Shown piece by piece: positions 25,738 through 34,184 of a DNA stretch of 52,448 nt (positions are counted from its first letter, which is position 1; every line of letters starts with the position of its first letter). The translations under genes and the position numbers were made by a program. Origin of the DNA: JBDREC01 sp043820105 [NCBI: Pseudomonadota bacterium] (lineage in GTDB: Bacteria; Bdellovibrionota_F; JAHFAK01); assembly GCA_043820105.1 (NCBI GenBank), contig JBDREC010000108.1, forward strand, positions 1 to 52,448. Direction: 5' to 3'. A model generated the notes under the pieces. The model was given only the letters and a program-made list of their open reading frames with translations, ran no database searches and was not told the DNA's origin.

Positions 25738-27243
25738 TTAAAAGAGATTAAGACAAAGGGTGTTTGAAGGCAATTTGCTAAGTCGATTTCTATCTGGGAT
25801 TTGTTCAAATATATCTGCTACTTTTTCTGGTTCATTTACCCAGTCCCTGGCAGATTGATTTAGATCTAAATAATATTGTATTTTTCTTGCCTTGGTTTTT
25901 ATTGCTAACCTGGCCTTAGGATTAGCCAAGAATTCGCTCATTCCATATAACCCACGTCCTCTGAATAATTGTCCCAAAAAACCTATTTGCTCTGATGTAA
26001 ATCCACCATAAACATCATTTTCATTTTTATGAGTATTTTCAAACATTATCTCTAAATATTCTGGTAATAATTCAGGATAGTATTTTAAGATTTTTATTAA
26101 AGAAATATGGTATTGTCCCATTGCAATTGCTGAATCAATATTTTTAAAAGTTTCATGATAAAATAGTGCAACTTTTTTTGTAGCTCCTGGGTGATCACCT
26201 GTACCTGCTGCTTCTTTAAAAAATTTAATCAAAGTTTCTCTATAATCAGGTGGAAATGTAATGAAACTTAGAATTTCCCACAAGCGAGGTAAATCATTTT
26301 TTGACCTTACAAGGCTAATTAGTGTTTCTTTTGCATAAATTGAGGCTTTAGTGGGTAGAATACTTAGAAAGGGCCCATTTACTTTTTCTTCTTTTGATTT
26401 TAACCAAATAGTAACCAGTGTAATAATTGCCTCTTCTACAACTTCCTCGTGCTCATTGTTTTTAATTATTTGCTCAAGGTTTCTAATTTCTTTTTCTTTT
26501 GGGGGATAAGATAAACTAAAGTCAATTGAAACAGTCTGAGGAGACCGGCCATTTATTATTGTGCCACTAATTCTTAATAATTTCTCTTTTAGATTTTGTA
26601 AATAATCTTCATTGGGAAAAATGTTGTCCCAACTACTGTATTTTATCGTTTTTATCATGCCTTTTCTATAGCCAGTAATTATGTCATCAGGTTCAATCTC
26701 AATGATCTTACCTCTGGGGCTAATAAAAATTGTAGCTCTTATTTGCTTATTCTCATAAATTAGACGTCCTCCATCTGCAAACAAAAAAACAGAACCAAAC
26801 ACATCAATGTCATCAAAGAAACTTGGACTTAAGATCATAAAGGGAATGTCAAATTTAACATCATGACCTAGGATATTTTTGTAAGTTTGGGCTACTGGAA
26901 TTGAGAAAAAATTCATTGGAAAAGATGGATCTTCTCCTAATATAGTGTTAGAATCAATTCTCATTGGGATAGTCCCGTCTGGTAGCTTAATCCATGAACC
27001 TGTGTTGTGAGTGCTTACTCTATAGGTTGTTGTGCCATTAGAATTATTAATGATATGCACTTTAGTACCATTACTAAAAGAAAGGATTGGATCTTGAGAC
27101 CACCAGATTACTTTAAAATTAACATCATCTTCAATTCTAAGGGAATCATTGTGCATTATCTCTTGAACTGTTATTGCATCAGCTAATGGAAAAACTAAAG
27201 TGCTAAAAAAATATAAGATAATCGAAAAATAATTAAGCTTCAT
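25738..27243 (-). CDS. Exported protein of unknown function
   Basis: From ATG 27243 the protein is about 501 aa. It has a signal peptide (hydrophobic core in residues 3-20, ending FPLADA) and a beta-rich N-terminal region with FecR/LysM-like character (VHIINNSNGTTTYRVSTHNTGSWIKLPDG, then GSVFLFADGGRLIYE). A helical C-terminal half with HEAT-like spacing ends in TLCLNLF. I recognise no specific family. The frame is open further upstream to 27318, but MKLNYFS fits a signal peptide. A 9-bp inverted repeat lies 42-63 nt before the start. Confidence 0.6.
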   Translation of the reverse strand: MKLNYFSIILYFFSTLVFPLADAITVQEIMHNDSLRIEDDVNFKVIWWSQDPILSFSNGTKVHIINNSNGTTTYRVSTHNTGSWIKLPDGTIPMRIDSNTILGEDPSFPMNFFSIPVAQTYKNILGHDVKFDIPFMILSPSFFDDIDVFGSVFLFADGGRLIYENKQIRATIFISPRGKIIEIEPDDIITGYRKGMIKTIKYSSWDNIFPNEDYLQNLKEKLLRISGTIINGRSPQTVSIDFSLSYPPKEKEIRNLEQIIKNNEHEEVVEEAIITLVTIWLKSKEEKVNGPFLSILPTKASIYAKETLISLVRSKNDLPRLWEILSFITFPPDYRETLIKFFKEAAGTGDHPGATKKVALFYHETFKNIDSAIAMGQYHISLIKILKYYPELLPEYLEIMFENTHKNENDVYGGFTSEQIGFLGQLFRGRGLYGMSEFLANPKARLAIKTKARKIQYYLDLNQSARDWVNEPEKVADIFEQIPDRNRLSKLPSNTLCLNLF

Positions 27244-27284
27244 AATATGCACAACACGTTCCTTCTCAGAATGAAAATATTTTT

Positions 27285-27306
27285 TTTGCAAATGACAATT
27301 TGCAAA
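27285..27306. promoter_or_regulatory. Perfect inverted repeat upstream of the exported protein gene
   Basis: TTTGCAAAT-GACA-ATTTGCAAA is a perfect 9-4-9 inverted repeat, 42 nt before the leftward ATG. Its geometry suits a dimeric regulator. The regulator is unknown. Confidence 0.5.
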
Positions 27307-27485
27307 AACAAATAGCATTTTACTTATTTGCGTTATTGATTACAAGAAAAAATGAATTTATATTGATTAAAAAACAAGCGCTTATACTAATATTTATGAC
27401 ATGCCTCATTATTTGCTTGAAAACTTATTTTAAAATTGTATTAATGCAATCAGTCATGCAAGACATCTTAGGTTAGGAGTATATT

Positions 27486-28694
27486 ATGGAAAGAGCTGTT
27501 TTAGGGCAAGAAGGTCTTATGTTTGGCATTGCCCGGTCACAAGATATTAAAAATCTCATCTATCACTTACGTTATCAAGTATATATCCATGAAATGGGAA
27601 AAAATATTTTCATTGCTGATCATAAAAAGCAAAATTTAAAAGATGACCTTGATGATGAGGGCTATCTTTTTTATATAAGAAAAGCTAAGCAAATAGCAGC
27701 AACAGTTCGTCTTAATTTTTATAATAGTTCTCAAAGCAAAGCTTATTTTCACAAAACATATGGACTCGATCATTTTCTGGACTTTCCTTTAGAAAGCATT
27801 ACTTTTTCTTCAAGATTAATAGTGCATCCTGATTGGAGAAATACCAGGATTTTATTGCATCTTTTTAAATACTTTTATGAGGAAATAAAAGATAGAAATA
27901 TAAAATTTAATTTTTGTACATGTGCCCCATATCTTGTGGGGCTTTATCAGCATCTTGGATATAGAAGATATAAAGACAATGTGATTGATCCAGATGTGGG
28001 TTATAGAATTCCTATGGTAATGTTGGCAAATGACAAAAAATATTTAAAGTCTGTAAGATCTATATTTAGTCGCCTAATTCCAGACGAGCAAAATGATCCA
28101 TTAATAGGGAAGTGGTTTCAGGCTAGATTTCCAAATTATATTGGATATATTAATGAACGATTAATTCCTAAAGAAGATTTTTTTAATTATCTTAGTGTAA
28201 GAATCCATAATGACAGCAGTCCGATATTTCGAGATCTAAGCTCAGAAGATACGCAAGAATTTTTATCAAAGAGCACAGTTTTGAACTGTAAAAAGGGCGA
28301 TGTGATAATTAATCAAGGTGAACTTGCTAATGATATGTTTTTAATCTTAAAGGGATCAGTGGATGTTTCTGTTAATAGTAATTCTAAAACTTATCACTTA
28401 ACTGTTTTAGGAAAAGGTGAGCTCTTTGGGGAGATGGCTTTTCTCGGGAAAATGAGAAGGTCTGCCACAGTTAAGGCTTGTGAAGATCTGGAATTACTTA
28501 TTCTAACCCATACCTTTTTAAAAAAACTAATGAACGTAAATCCAGAAATTACTTTAACAGTAATGATTAATATTTCTGCAATGCTTAGCACTCGTTTAAA
28601 AAACACAACTCAAAGTTGGCTTAAATCTAATGAAGAAGATATAATTATTGAGCCCGTTGAGAACAGAGATTTTCTTGAATTGGGAGGGATCTAA
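27486..28694 (+). CDS. FeeM-like GNAT acyltransferase fused to a cyclic-nucleotide-binding domain
   Basis: The N-terminal ~200 residues fit the autoinducer-synthase/FeeM branch of the GNAT fold. IYHLRYQVYIHEMGK resembles the arrival of an acyl donor, and ITFSSRLIVHPDWRNTRILLHLFKYFYEE the core CoA/ACP strand-helix. The C-terminal ~140 residues are a cNMP-binding/Crp-like effector domain (GDVIINQGELANDMFLILKGSVDVSV, GELFGEMAFLGKMRRSATVKA). This suggests an N-acyltransferase making an acyl-amino-acid or signal-like product under nucleotide control. A methyltransferase gene follows after 3 nt. AGGAG precedes the ATG. Confidence 0.75.
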   Translation: MERAVLGQEGLMFGIARSQDIKNLIYHLRYQVYIHEMGKNIFIADHKKQNLKDDLDDEGYLFYIRKAKQIAATVRLNFYNSSQSKAYFHKTYGLDHFLDFPLESITFSSRLIVHPDWRNTRILLHLFKYFYEEIKDRNIKFNFCTCAPYLVGLYQHLGYRRYKDNVIDPDVGYRIPMVMLANDKKYLKSVRSIFSRLIPDEQNDPLIGKWFQARFPNYIGYINERLIPKEDFFNYLSVRIHNDSSPIFRDLSSEDTQEFLSKSTVLNCKKGDVIINQGELANDMFLILKGSVDVSVNSNSKTYHLTVLGKGELFGEMAFLGKMRRSATVKACEDLELLILTHTFLKKLMNVNPEITLTVMINISAMLSTRLKNTTQSWLKSNEEDIIIEPVENRDFLELGGI

Positions 28695-28697
28695 AGA

Positions 28698-29501
28698 ATG
28701 GATATAAATTTAGGTTCATATTCCTATGGAAATTTTCATGATAATGAAGCAGAACTTAAAAGGCTTGAGCTTCAGGCAAACATTGCTAAAGAATTTGAAA
28801 TAAAAATATTAAAAAAATATGGAGTTACTAAAGGAAAAAAAATCTTAGACCTTGGATGCGGAACAGGAATAACTTCAATTGCCATTGCCCAGGCGAGCTA
28901 TCCTGGAAATGTTATTGGTGTTGATGCAAATGAGCTTCTCATTAAAAGGGCTTGTGAACATAAAGTTCAAGCCAAGCAATCAAATCTTAAGTTTCATTTC
29001 CAAAATGTTTATGAATTAAACCTTGCTGATAAAGATTTTGATATTGCCTATTCTAGATTTCTTTTCCAACATCTTCAAAATCCAAAAGTGGCTATTGCAA
29101 AGATAAAAGCTCATTTAAAAACATCTGGAATGATTTGTATTGCTGATATTGATGAACGTTTTCTGCTTCTATACCCTGAAAATGCAAGTTTTGATTCACT
29201 TTGTAAGGCTGCATGGATATCTCAAAAGAATAGAGGTGGAGATAGGTCAATTGGAAGAAAGCTTGTCCATTACTTAAAAGAAGCAAATTTTTCAAATGTT
29301 AAGCTGGAAGTATTCACTCTTTCTAGTTTTGATTTAGGGTTTAAAAATTTCATTGAGATTACTACAAAGTATAAAGCTGAGCAAATAAGCCAAGATATCT
29401 TAGACAGAAAAACTGTTAATGAATATCTTGAGCAAATTCAGAAGCTTCCAGAAGACACTTTGGGAATTGTCAGTATATTTGTTGCAACAGGTGTAAAGTA
29501 A
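28698..29501 (+). CDS. Class I SAM-dependent methyltransferase
   Basis: The 267-aa protein contains motif I ILDLGCGTGITSIAIA (about residues 51-66), GVDANELLIKRA and the FDIAYSRFLFQHL segment of methyltransferases that act on small molecules. It starts 3 nt after the GNAT-cNMP fusion gene, with GGGAGGG spanning that gene's end as ribosome site. It probably methylates the product, or a precursor, of that enzyme. The substrate is not predictable from sequence. Confidence 0.83.
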   Translation: MDINLGSYSYGNFHDNEAELKRLELQANIAKEFEIKILKKYGVTKGKKILDLGCGTGITSIAIAQASYPGNVIGVDANELLIKRACEHKVQAKQSNLKFHFQNVYELNLADKDFDIAYSRFLFQHLQNPKVAIAKIKAHLKTSGMICIADIDERFLLLYPENASFDSLCKAAWISQKNRGGDRSIGRKLVHYLKEANFSNVKLEVFTLSSFDLGFKNFIEITTKYKAEQISQDILDRKTVNEYLEQIQKLPEDTLGIVSIFVATGVK

Positions 29502-29583
29502 AAATCTACCATTTGAACATAATAATAAAAAATTAATAAAAACAAGCCATTGAAATTAAATCAAAATATCTAAATTGCCATTT

Positions 29584-29599
29584 TGGTATCCTTTTTGCT
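29584..29599 (+). promoter_or_regulatory. Predicted sigma-54 promoter of the pilin gene
   Basis: TGGTATCCTTTTTGCT has GG and GC exactly 12 nt apart and fits the -24/-12 sigma-54 pattern. It lies 42 nt before the pilin start, which is usual for pilA genes. Confidence 0.7.
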
Positions 29600-29640
29600 T
29601 AATAATATGCTGATTATTTAAAAATCAAGGAGGAAAGACA

Positions 29641-30141
29641 ATGAACAAAAGAGGATTTACTTTAGTAGAACTCATGATAACTGTGGCTATTATTGGAATT
29701 TTAGCCTGTCTTGGTGGCTCATCTTTAATGGGTTTAATTCAAAAAGCGAAAAAAGCAGAAGTTAATATCATTATTTCCGGTTTATTTACAGCAGAATCAC
29801 ATTACAGCCTTGAAAAGACAAAAATTCATCCTGTTGGCAGCAATGTTAATCCTGTTCCAGTTTCTACAGCAGTACTTAGTGGAGATAAAATATCTGGTTC
29901 GCAGGCTCTTATTGCCTCTGATGTCGGCTGCAATATTATTGATTATGATGTAACAGAAGATATTTATTCAAGTTTTTATGTTGAGAAAGTTAGTATTCAA
30001 AAAACTACAAATTATTATATTAAAGTTTTACAGGACTTAGATGATGATGAAAATATTGGAACTTATGTACAGGAAATTGCAATTGATAGCGTTGGTTTTG
30101 TAAGTAAATCAAGTGACATAAGTACAGAACAAGAAGATTAA
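29641..30141 (+). CDS. Type IV pilin-like protein
   Basis: The type III (prepilin) leader is short: MNKRG followed by [21 protein letters not shown]. Cleavage by PilD after Gly and methylation of Phe are expected, and the Glu5 of pilins is present. The globular part ends with an Asp-rich stretch (QDLDDDENIGTY) shared with the second pilin at 40521-41033, so the two are paralogues. A major or minor pilin, or a pseudopilin, cannot be distinguished. It has a strong AAGGAGG site and a sigma-54 promoter. The gene ends 4 bp into the convergent transporter gene. Confidence 0.85.
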   Translation: MNKRGFTLVELMITVAIIGILACLGGSSLMGLIQKAKKAEVNIIISGLFTAESHYSLEKTKIHPVGSNVNPVPVSTAVLSGDKISGSQALIASDVGCNIIDYDVTEDIYSSFYVEKVSIQKTTNYYIKVLQDLDDDENIGTYVQEIAIDSVGFVSKSSDISTEQED

Positions 30142-31424
30142 TTATCAAGTTCTTTGAAATCACCCATGAATTTTACAAATCCCCAAATTGCGCCAATACC
30201 TATTATTGTATGCGCAGCTAGTACATACCAAACATATTCAGGATGTCCCATTTCGCGAAACATTCCATAAAGTGGAGTATAAATCATTCCTGAAAATGCT
30301 CCAACACCAACAGATAAAAAGCTTGCACCCATGTAAAGGCCAGCTTTTTCTTTTGGTGCCATCCATGTTATGTATTCTTGGATCCTAGGTGATGCAATCA
30401 TTTCACCAACTGCAAAAATGAAAATTCCTAAAAATGCAAAGGCAGGTGATGAAAAAGCAGCAAAAGCTAAGACAACAAAACCAACAGCTGTTACAAAAAG
30501 ACCAAACAAGAATGTTGGAATTCCAGCAAACCTTTCAGCTGCCTTTGAAACAAATAATTGAAAGAAAATGATAATGTAGCCAGTATGGGCAATTGTTTCA
30601 CCAAGAAGTTTTCTTTGTCCATCAGCATCAACATGTGATAGAAAGTTTGCTATGCCGCTTCCAAGTACCATTTGAACATATTGAAAGAGAGCAGCTGTAT
30701 CAACATTTTTATCAATAAAAATTGCTACTAAGTTAAAAAAGCCCCAAAAAGGGATCCAGAAGAAAAAGCCCAGCATACCTAAAAATAGGGCAAATTTTAC
30801 ATCTGATAAAGCTTCCCAAATATCAGCAAATTTTTGTTTTAAAGTAACACCTTCGATTTCTCTTTCAGGTTCTTTATAGAAAAATAAAGTAACAAAAAAC
30901 ATAATTGTAATTGTAATAGCAGACACTAAGAAGGCATAGTTCCATGATATGGCTCTTAGTTTACCAGCAACAACAGGTCCAAAAGAAGCTCCAACATTAA
31001 CCATTGCATAAAAAATTCCAAAGCCTAGGGTTTTATTTGAGCCATCTGTTGAAACTCTAACTGTTCCAGAAATCAATGGTTTAAATATACCAGCTGCAAA
31101 ACCTATTCCTAGCATAGTTAAAGCAATGCCAGAGAATGATTTTGTGAACATTAATAAGCATATTGTTGGAATGTAAGCCAGGTATGAAACCAATAACATT
31201 TTCTTGAAACCAAACCTGTCAGCAAATGTTCCAGAAATTAAAGGAACAGTATAAGATACAAGCAGGAATAAAGTTTGAACAAAGCCAAGTTGGCCCTTGG
31301 AATATCCTAGATATTCCATGTAAATTCCAAATCCTAAATAAATTCCATAATAAGCAAATCTTTCTAAAACTTCTATAAAGTTTGCTAACCAAAAGACTGG
31401 TGGGAAAGCTGTACGTTTTGACAT
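30138..31424 (-). CDS. POT-like MFS transporter (peptide-transporter type)
   Basis: The 428-aa protein has about 12 membrane helices. Near the start, EVLERFAYYGIYLGF carries the ExxERFxYYG signature of proton-dependent oligopeptide transporters, and GIFKPLISGTVRV corresponds to the POT GLxKPxIS region. It is shorter than many POT proteins but fits the POT-like MFS branch. GAGGAG precedes the ATG. The gene lies about 110 nt after the CxxGxxA peptide gene on the same strand. Co-transcription is possible and transport of small peptides is plausible. The actual substrate is unknown. Confidence 0.75.
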   Translation of the reverse strand: MSKRTAFPPVFWLANFIEVLERFAYYGIYLGFGIYMEYLGYSKGQLGFVQTLFLLVSYTVPLISGTFADRFGFKKMLLVSYLAYIPTICLLMFTKSFSGIALTMLGIGFAAGIFKPLISGTVRVSTDGSNKTLGFGIFYAMVNVGASFGPVVAGKLRAISWNYAFLVSAITITIMFFVTLFFYKEPEREIEGVTLKQKFADIWEALSDVKFALFLGMLGFFFWIPFWGFFNLVAIFIDKNVDTAALFQYVQMVLGSGIANFLSHVDADGQRKLLGETIAHTGYIIIFFQLFVSKAAERFAGIPTFLFGLFVTAVGFVVLAFAAFSSPAFAFLGIFIFAVGEMIASPRIQEYITWMAPKEKAGLYMGASFLSVGVGAFSGMIYTPLYGMFREMGHPEYVWYVLAAHTIIGIGAIWGFVKFMGDFKELDN

Positions 31425-31533
31425 ATATGTCTCCTCTTTTTAAGTTTGAATTTTTCTGTTCTGTATAAATGTCATATAGGGTTTATTTAATTGAAATAAT
31501 TTGGCAAGGATTTTTTTTGGGATAGTTTTGTTA

Positions 31534-31884
31534 TTAAATAGCAGTTCCACCTAAATCACAAGATCCAGATCCAGGTCCTACACCATTTGAAGAACAAGCA
31601 GCGGCATAGACCCCTTGATTACATGACCAACCACTTTCAGCTGTATTGCCTTGACCGCATTGACCGGCTTGAGCACCAGTAGTGCAAGCATTGCCATTTA
31701 AAGGAGCATCTCCACCTGTGCCTGTTGCACACATTGTTGCAGCTGAAGTGCCTCCTGTGCAGGTGGTTGTGCTGAATCCAGCATAGGCATTTGTTCCAGA
31801 TATGCATTGATTTGTTGTATGTCTAGGATTCAAATGTAATAGCCTTGGTTTATTGTAATTAATGCTTCTTTTCGCTTTTGACAT
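31534..31884 (-). CDS. Cys-rich CxxGxxA-repeat peptide A, candidate RiPP precursor
   Basis: This 116-aa product has no signal peptide. An N-terminal leader-like segment, YNKPRLLHLN (residues 10-19), is followed by eight Cys in a repeat of the form C-x-x-G-x-x-A, for example CISGTNA, CTGGTSA, CTTGAQA, CGQGNTA and CDLGGTA. The core is almost wholly Gly, Ala, Ser, Thr, Asn and Cys. Peptide B at 45599-45898 has the same leader pattern and repeat, as well as [TS]GW[TS]C. These are typical features of multiply modified ribosomal peptide precursors, but no maturase is in the window. GTAGGATATTAATT precedes the ATG. Other possibilities are a structural or adhesive peptide. Confidence 0.7.
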   Translation of the reverse strand: MSKAKRSINYNKPRLLHLNPRHTTNQCISGTNAYAGFSTTTCTGGTSAATMCATGTGGDAPLNGNACTTGAQAGQCGQGNTAESGWSCNQGVYAAACSSNGVGPGSGSCDLGGTAI

Positions 31885-32000
31885 AATTAATATCCTACAA
31901 ATAATTAAATTGATCTTTTTAAGATAATATTAAAAAATATGATTTTCAAGTATATAATTACAATAATAATTTATTGTTTTAATATAAAAAGGAAAAAATT

Positions 32001-33032
32001 ATGCCTCAGTTAACAATTGTTAAAGATTATAAATCAAACTTAAATATTAGGGAAACTGAAGAAGCAATTAAATTTATTAAAGATACTTTTCAAACAAAAT
32101 TTGCAAAAGCTTTAAATTTGCAAAGAGTTTCAGCCCCATTATTTGTTGAAAAGGGCTCTGGGATAAATGATGATTTAAATGGTGTTGAAAGAAAATCTGA
32201 GTTTTTATTGGGTTGTGGAAAAGTCGCAGAAGGCTTAAACTCTCTGGCTAAGTGGAAGAGAATGAAACTAGCTGAATATGGTTTTTCTACAGGTGAAGGG
32301 CTTTATACTGACATGAATGGAATAAGGCTTGATGATGAGCTTGATAACTTGCATTCCCATTATGTTGATCAATGGGATTGGGAAAAAGCTATAAACAATG
32401 AGCAAAGAACAGTTCAGTTTTTAAAAGAGAGTGTTAATAGTATTTATCAAGTTATAAAGTCAGTCGGTGAGGAGCTTTGTGAAAAATATTCCTACATAAA
32501 TTATAAATGGCCAAATGAAATCACCCATATTCACGCTGATGATTTATTAAGGAAGTATCCTGATCTTAGCCCCTTAGAAAGAGAAGGCAAGGCTAGCCAA
32601 GAGTTTGGTGTCATATTTGTCAGGGGAATTGGAGGCAAGCTTTCCGATGGTACCATTCATGATGGAAGAGCTCCTGATTATGATGACTGGTCAAGCATTG
32701 GGTCTGATGGCAGGATTGGCTTAAATGGTGATATTATAGTGTGGAATCCTATTTTGAAAAGGGCATATGAATTAAGTTCAATGGGAATCAGAGTTTCAAA
32801 AGAATCTTTAAAAAAACAGTTAGAAATACGAGAGGCTTCAGATAGGCTAAATTTAGAATGGCATAAAAGACTTTTGGCTGATGAATATCCCTTTTCTATT
32901 GGAGGTGGTATTGGACAATCAAGACTTTGCATGTTCTACTTACAAAAAGCTCATATTGGAGAAACTCAGGCAAGTGTTTGGCCAGATGAGATGATAGAAG
33001 TCTGTAAGGTAAATGGAATAAATCTTTTATAA
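32001..33032 (+). CDS. asnA: Aspartate-ammonia ligase (AMP-forming asparagine synthetase A)
   Basis: AsnA makes asparagine from aspartate, ammonia and ATP in the cytoplasm. The 343-aa product matches the whole family length. Diagnostic stretches are SLAKWKR, FSTGEGLYTDMNGIRLDD, LHSHYVDQWDWE, GIGGKLSDGTIHDGRAPDYDDWS, GLNGDIIVWNPIL and SIGGGIGQSRLCM, which build the class-II-synthetase-like active site. The gene is monocistronic, with an AAAAGGAA ribosome site. No asnB-type gene is seen here. Confidence 0.95.
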   Translation: MPQLTIVKDYKSNLNIRETEEAIKFIKDTFQTKFAKALNLQRVSAPLFVEKGSGINDDLNGVERKSEFLLGCGKVAEGLNSLAKWKRMKLAEYGFSTGEGLYTDMNGIRLDDELDNLHSHYVDQWDWEKAINNEQRTVQFLKESVNSIYQVIKSVGEELCEKYSYINYKWPNEITHIHADDLLRKYPDLSPLEREGKASQEFGVIFVRGIGGKLSDGTIHDGRAPDYDDWSSIGSDGRIGLNGDIIVWNPILKRAYELSSMGIRVSKESLKKQLEIREASDRLNLEWHKRLLADEYPFSIGGGIGQSRLCMFYLQKAHIGETQASVWPDEMIEVCKVNGINLL

Positions 33033-33055
33033 AGGCATGTTTGAGTTAATATTAG

Positions 33056-34039
33056 CTAAAATATAGTGATTATATTCATGATTGTTAAGGAGCAAAGGGC
33101 AGTCGCAATTGGGACTGAAATATTATCATCTATTTTGCGACTGAAAAGTTCAGCCAAGCAACCTGCTAAGGCTCCTCCTGAGCTTAGGGCAAGTATATAA
33201 ACAAAAGAAAGGTTTGGATAATATATTAAAAGTGCTATGCTTGCTGTGATAGTACCAACTATCCAAAAAGTTAAGCTGCCTTCAAGTGAACGACCGTTAG
33301 CTAAGCAAATTCGACCAAATCGACGACCAATTATCGCTGCTGCTGGATCAGCTGTAGCTAAGACAATAATAGCAATTGAAGCAATTGCTTTGTTTTGTAT
33401 TAGAGCCAGAATAAACAATGAAGTAGAAAACCAGGTCGCTGAATTTACTCGCCATTTTTCATGTGGGTGAGCAAGCTTTACAAAAGGCGCCATAATAATC
33501 TTATTAAGCTGCGGAGTTTGTCTGCGTATGAATTCAAGAAACCAACAGGTTGATACAAAGGCAGCTGAAAGGTAAATGGCCATTGAATTACTTAAAAGAT
33601 GCTGAAGAATTATTAAAACAATAAAACCATTTGTAACATGAAATAAATTCCTTGCATAATTTGTTGGGCGCAAAGAAGGAACATGAATATCAAAAGTTTT
33701 AAGATTCTTGATTAGCTGCTCATAAGCAGGAATTATTTCAATTCGAAATTGATTCCACCTGCTTTTAATAAGATCAATTGATTTTTTTTGATCAGGTAAA
33801 GATTCTTCGACTTGTGTGCATAGTTCACAAATTCTCTTATGAAGAGCCACAATATTAGGATGTTCAAGTGATGACTCATAGGAGATTTTAATTTTGTTTA
33901 GATTTTTTCGTATTATTTCTAATTTTTGCTCCGCCCAATGTTCCAAATCATCATTCCAGCGAGCAGGATCAATTTCACCTAACAAAGTGTAAAGGTCATT
34001 AGCAATAAAACGACAATCAATTGCTAGTAAGTTACTCAT
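33056..34039 (-). CDS. Dolichol/phytol-kinase-like membrane protein
   Basis: The 327-aa protein has a helical cytoplasmic N-terminal half (about 1-125, no known domain). An integral-membrane C-terminal half follows, containing NYARNLFHVTNG, then ATADPAAAIIGRRFGR and GRSLEGSLTFW. These residues match the CTP-dependent polyprenol/dolichol/phytol kinase family (related to SEC59 and VTE5). It may phosphorylate an isoprenoid alcohol or diacylglycerol. The gene is convergent with asnA, only 23 bp apart. Confidence 0.75.
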   Translation of the reverse strand: MSNLLAIDCRFIANDLYTLLGEIDPARWNDDLEHWAEQKLEIIRKNLNKIKISYESSLEHPNIVALHKRICELCTQVEESLPDQKKSIDLIKSRWNQFRIEIIPAYEQLIKNLKTFDIHVPSLRPTNYARNLFHVTNGFIVLIILQHLLSNSMAIYLSAAFVSTCWFLEFIRRQTPQLNKIIMAPFVKLAHPHEKWRVNSATWFSTSLFILALIQNKAIASIAIIVLATADPAAAIIGRRFGRICLANGRSLEGSLTFWIVGTITASIALLIYYPNLSFVYILALSSGGALAGCLAELFSRKIDDNISVPIATALCSLTIMNIITIF

Positions 34040-34127
34040 AATGTCAGGCTAATTATTATAATTTAATTTGGATAGCAATGAAAAACATTAAAAAACAAAA
34101 AAAATATGATTAAAAAAAAAGAAAATC

Positions 34128-34156
34128 TTGACTACATACATACATGTATGTATGTA
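34128..34156 (+). promoter_or_regulatory. Promoter overlapped by a 24-bp TetR operator
   Basis: TTGACT (34128-34133) and TATGTA (34151-34156) are 17 nt apart, a good sigma-70 promoter. Positions 34133-34156 form a perfect 24-bp palindrome, TACATACATACA plus its reverse complement. It closely resembles the known AcrR operator of enterobacteria. Repression by the downstream TetR would cover both promoter boxes. Confidence 0.8.
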
Positions 34157-34184
34157 AAACAAATTTTTATTAAGAGGCTTGTTA

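Noticed and set aside
27244-27262. Sigma-54-like AGGAACGTGTTGTGCA before the 25738-27243 gene
   Set aside because: It lies only a few bases before the ATG and overlaps the ribosome-site region, so transcription would start inside the gene.
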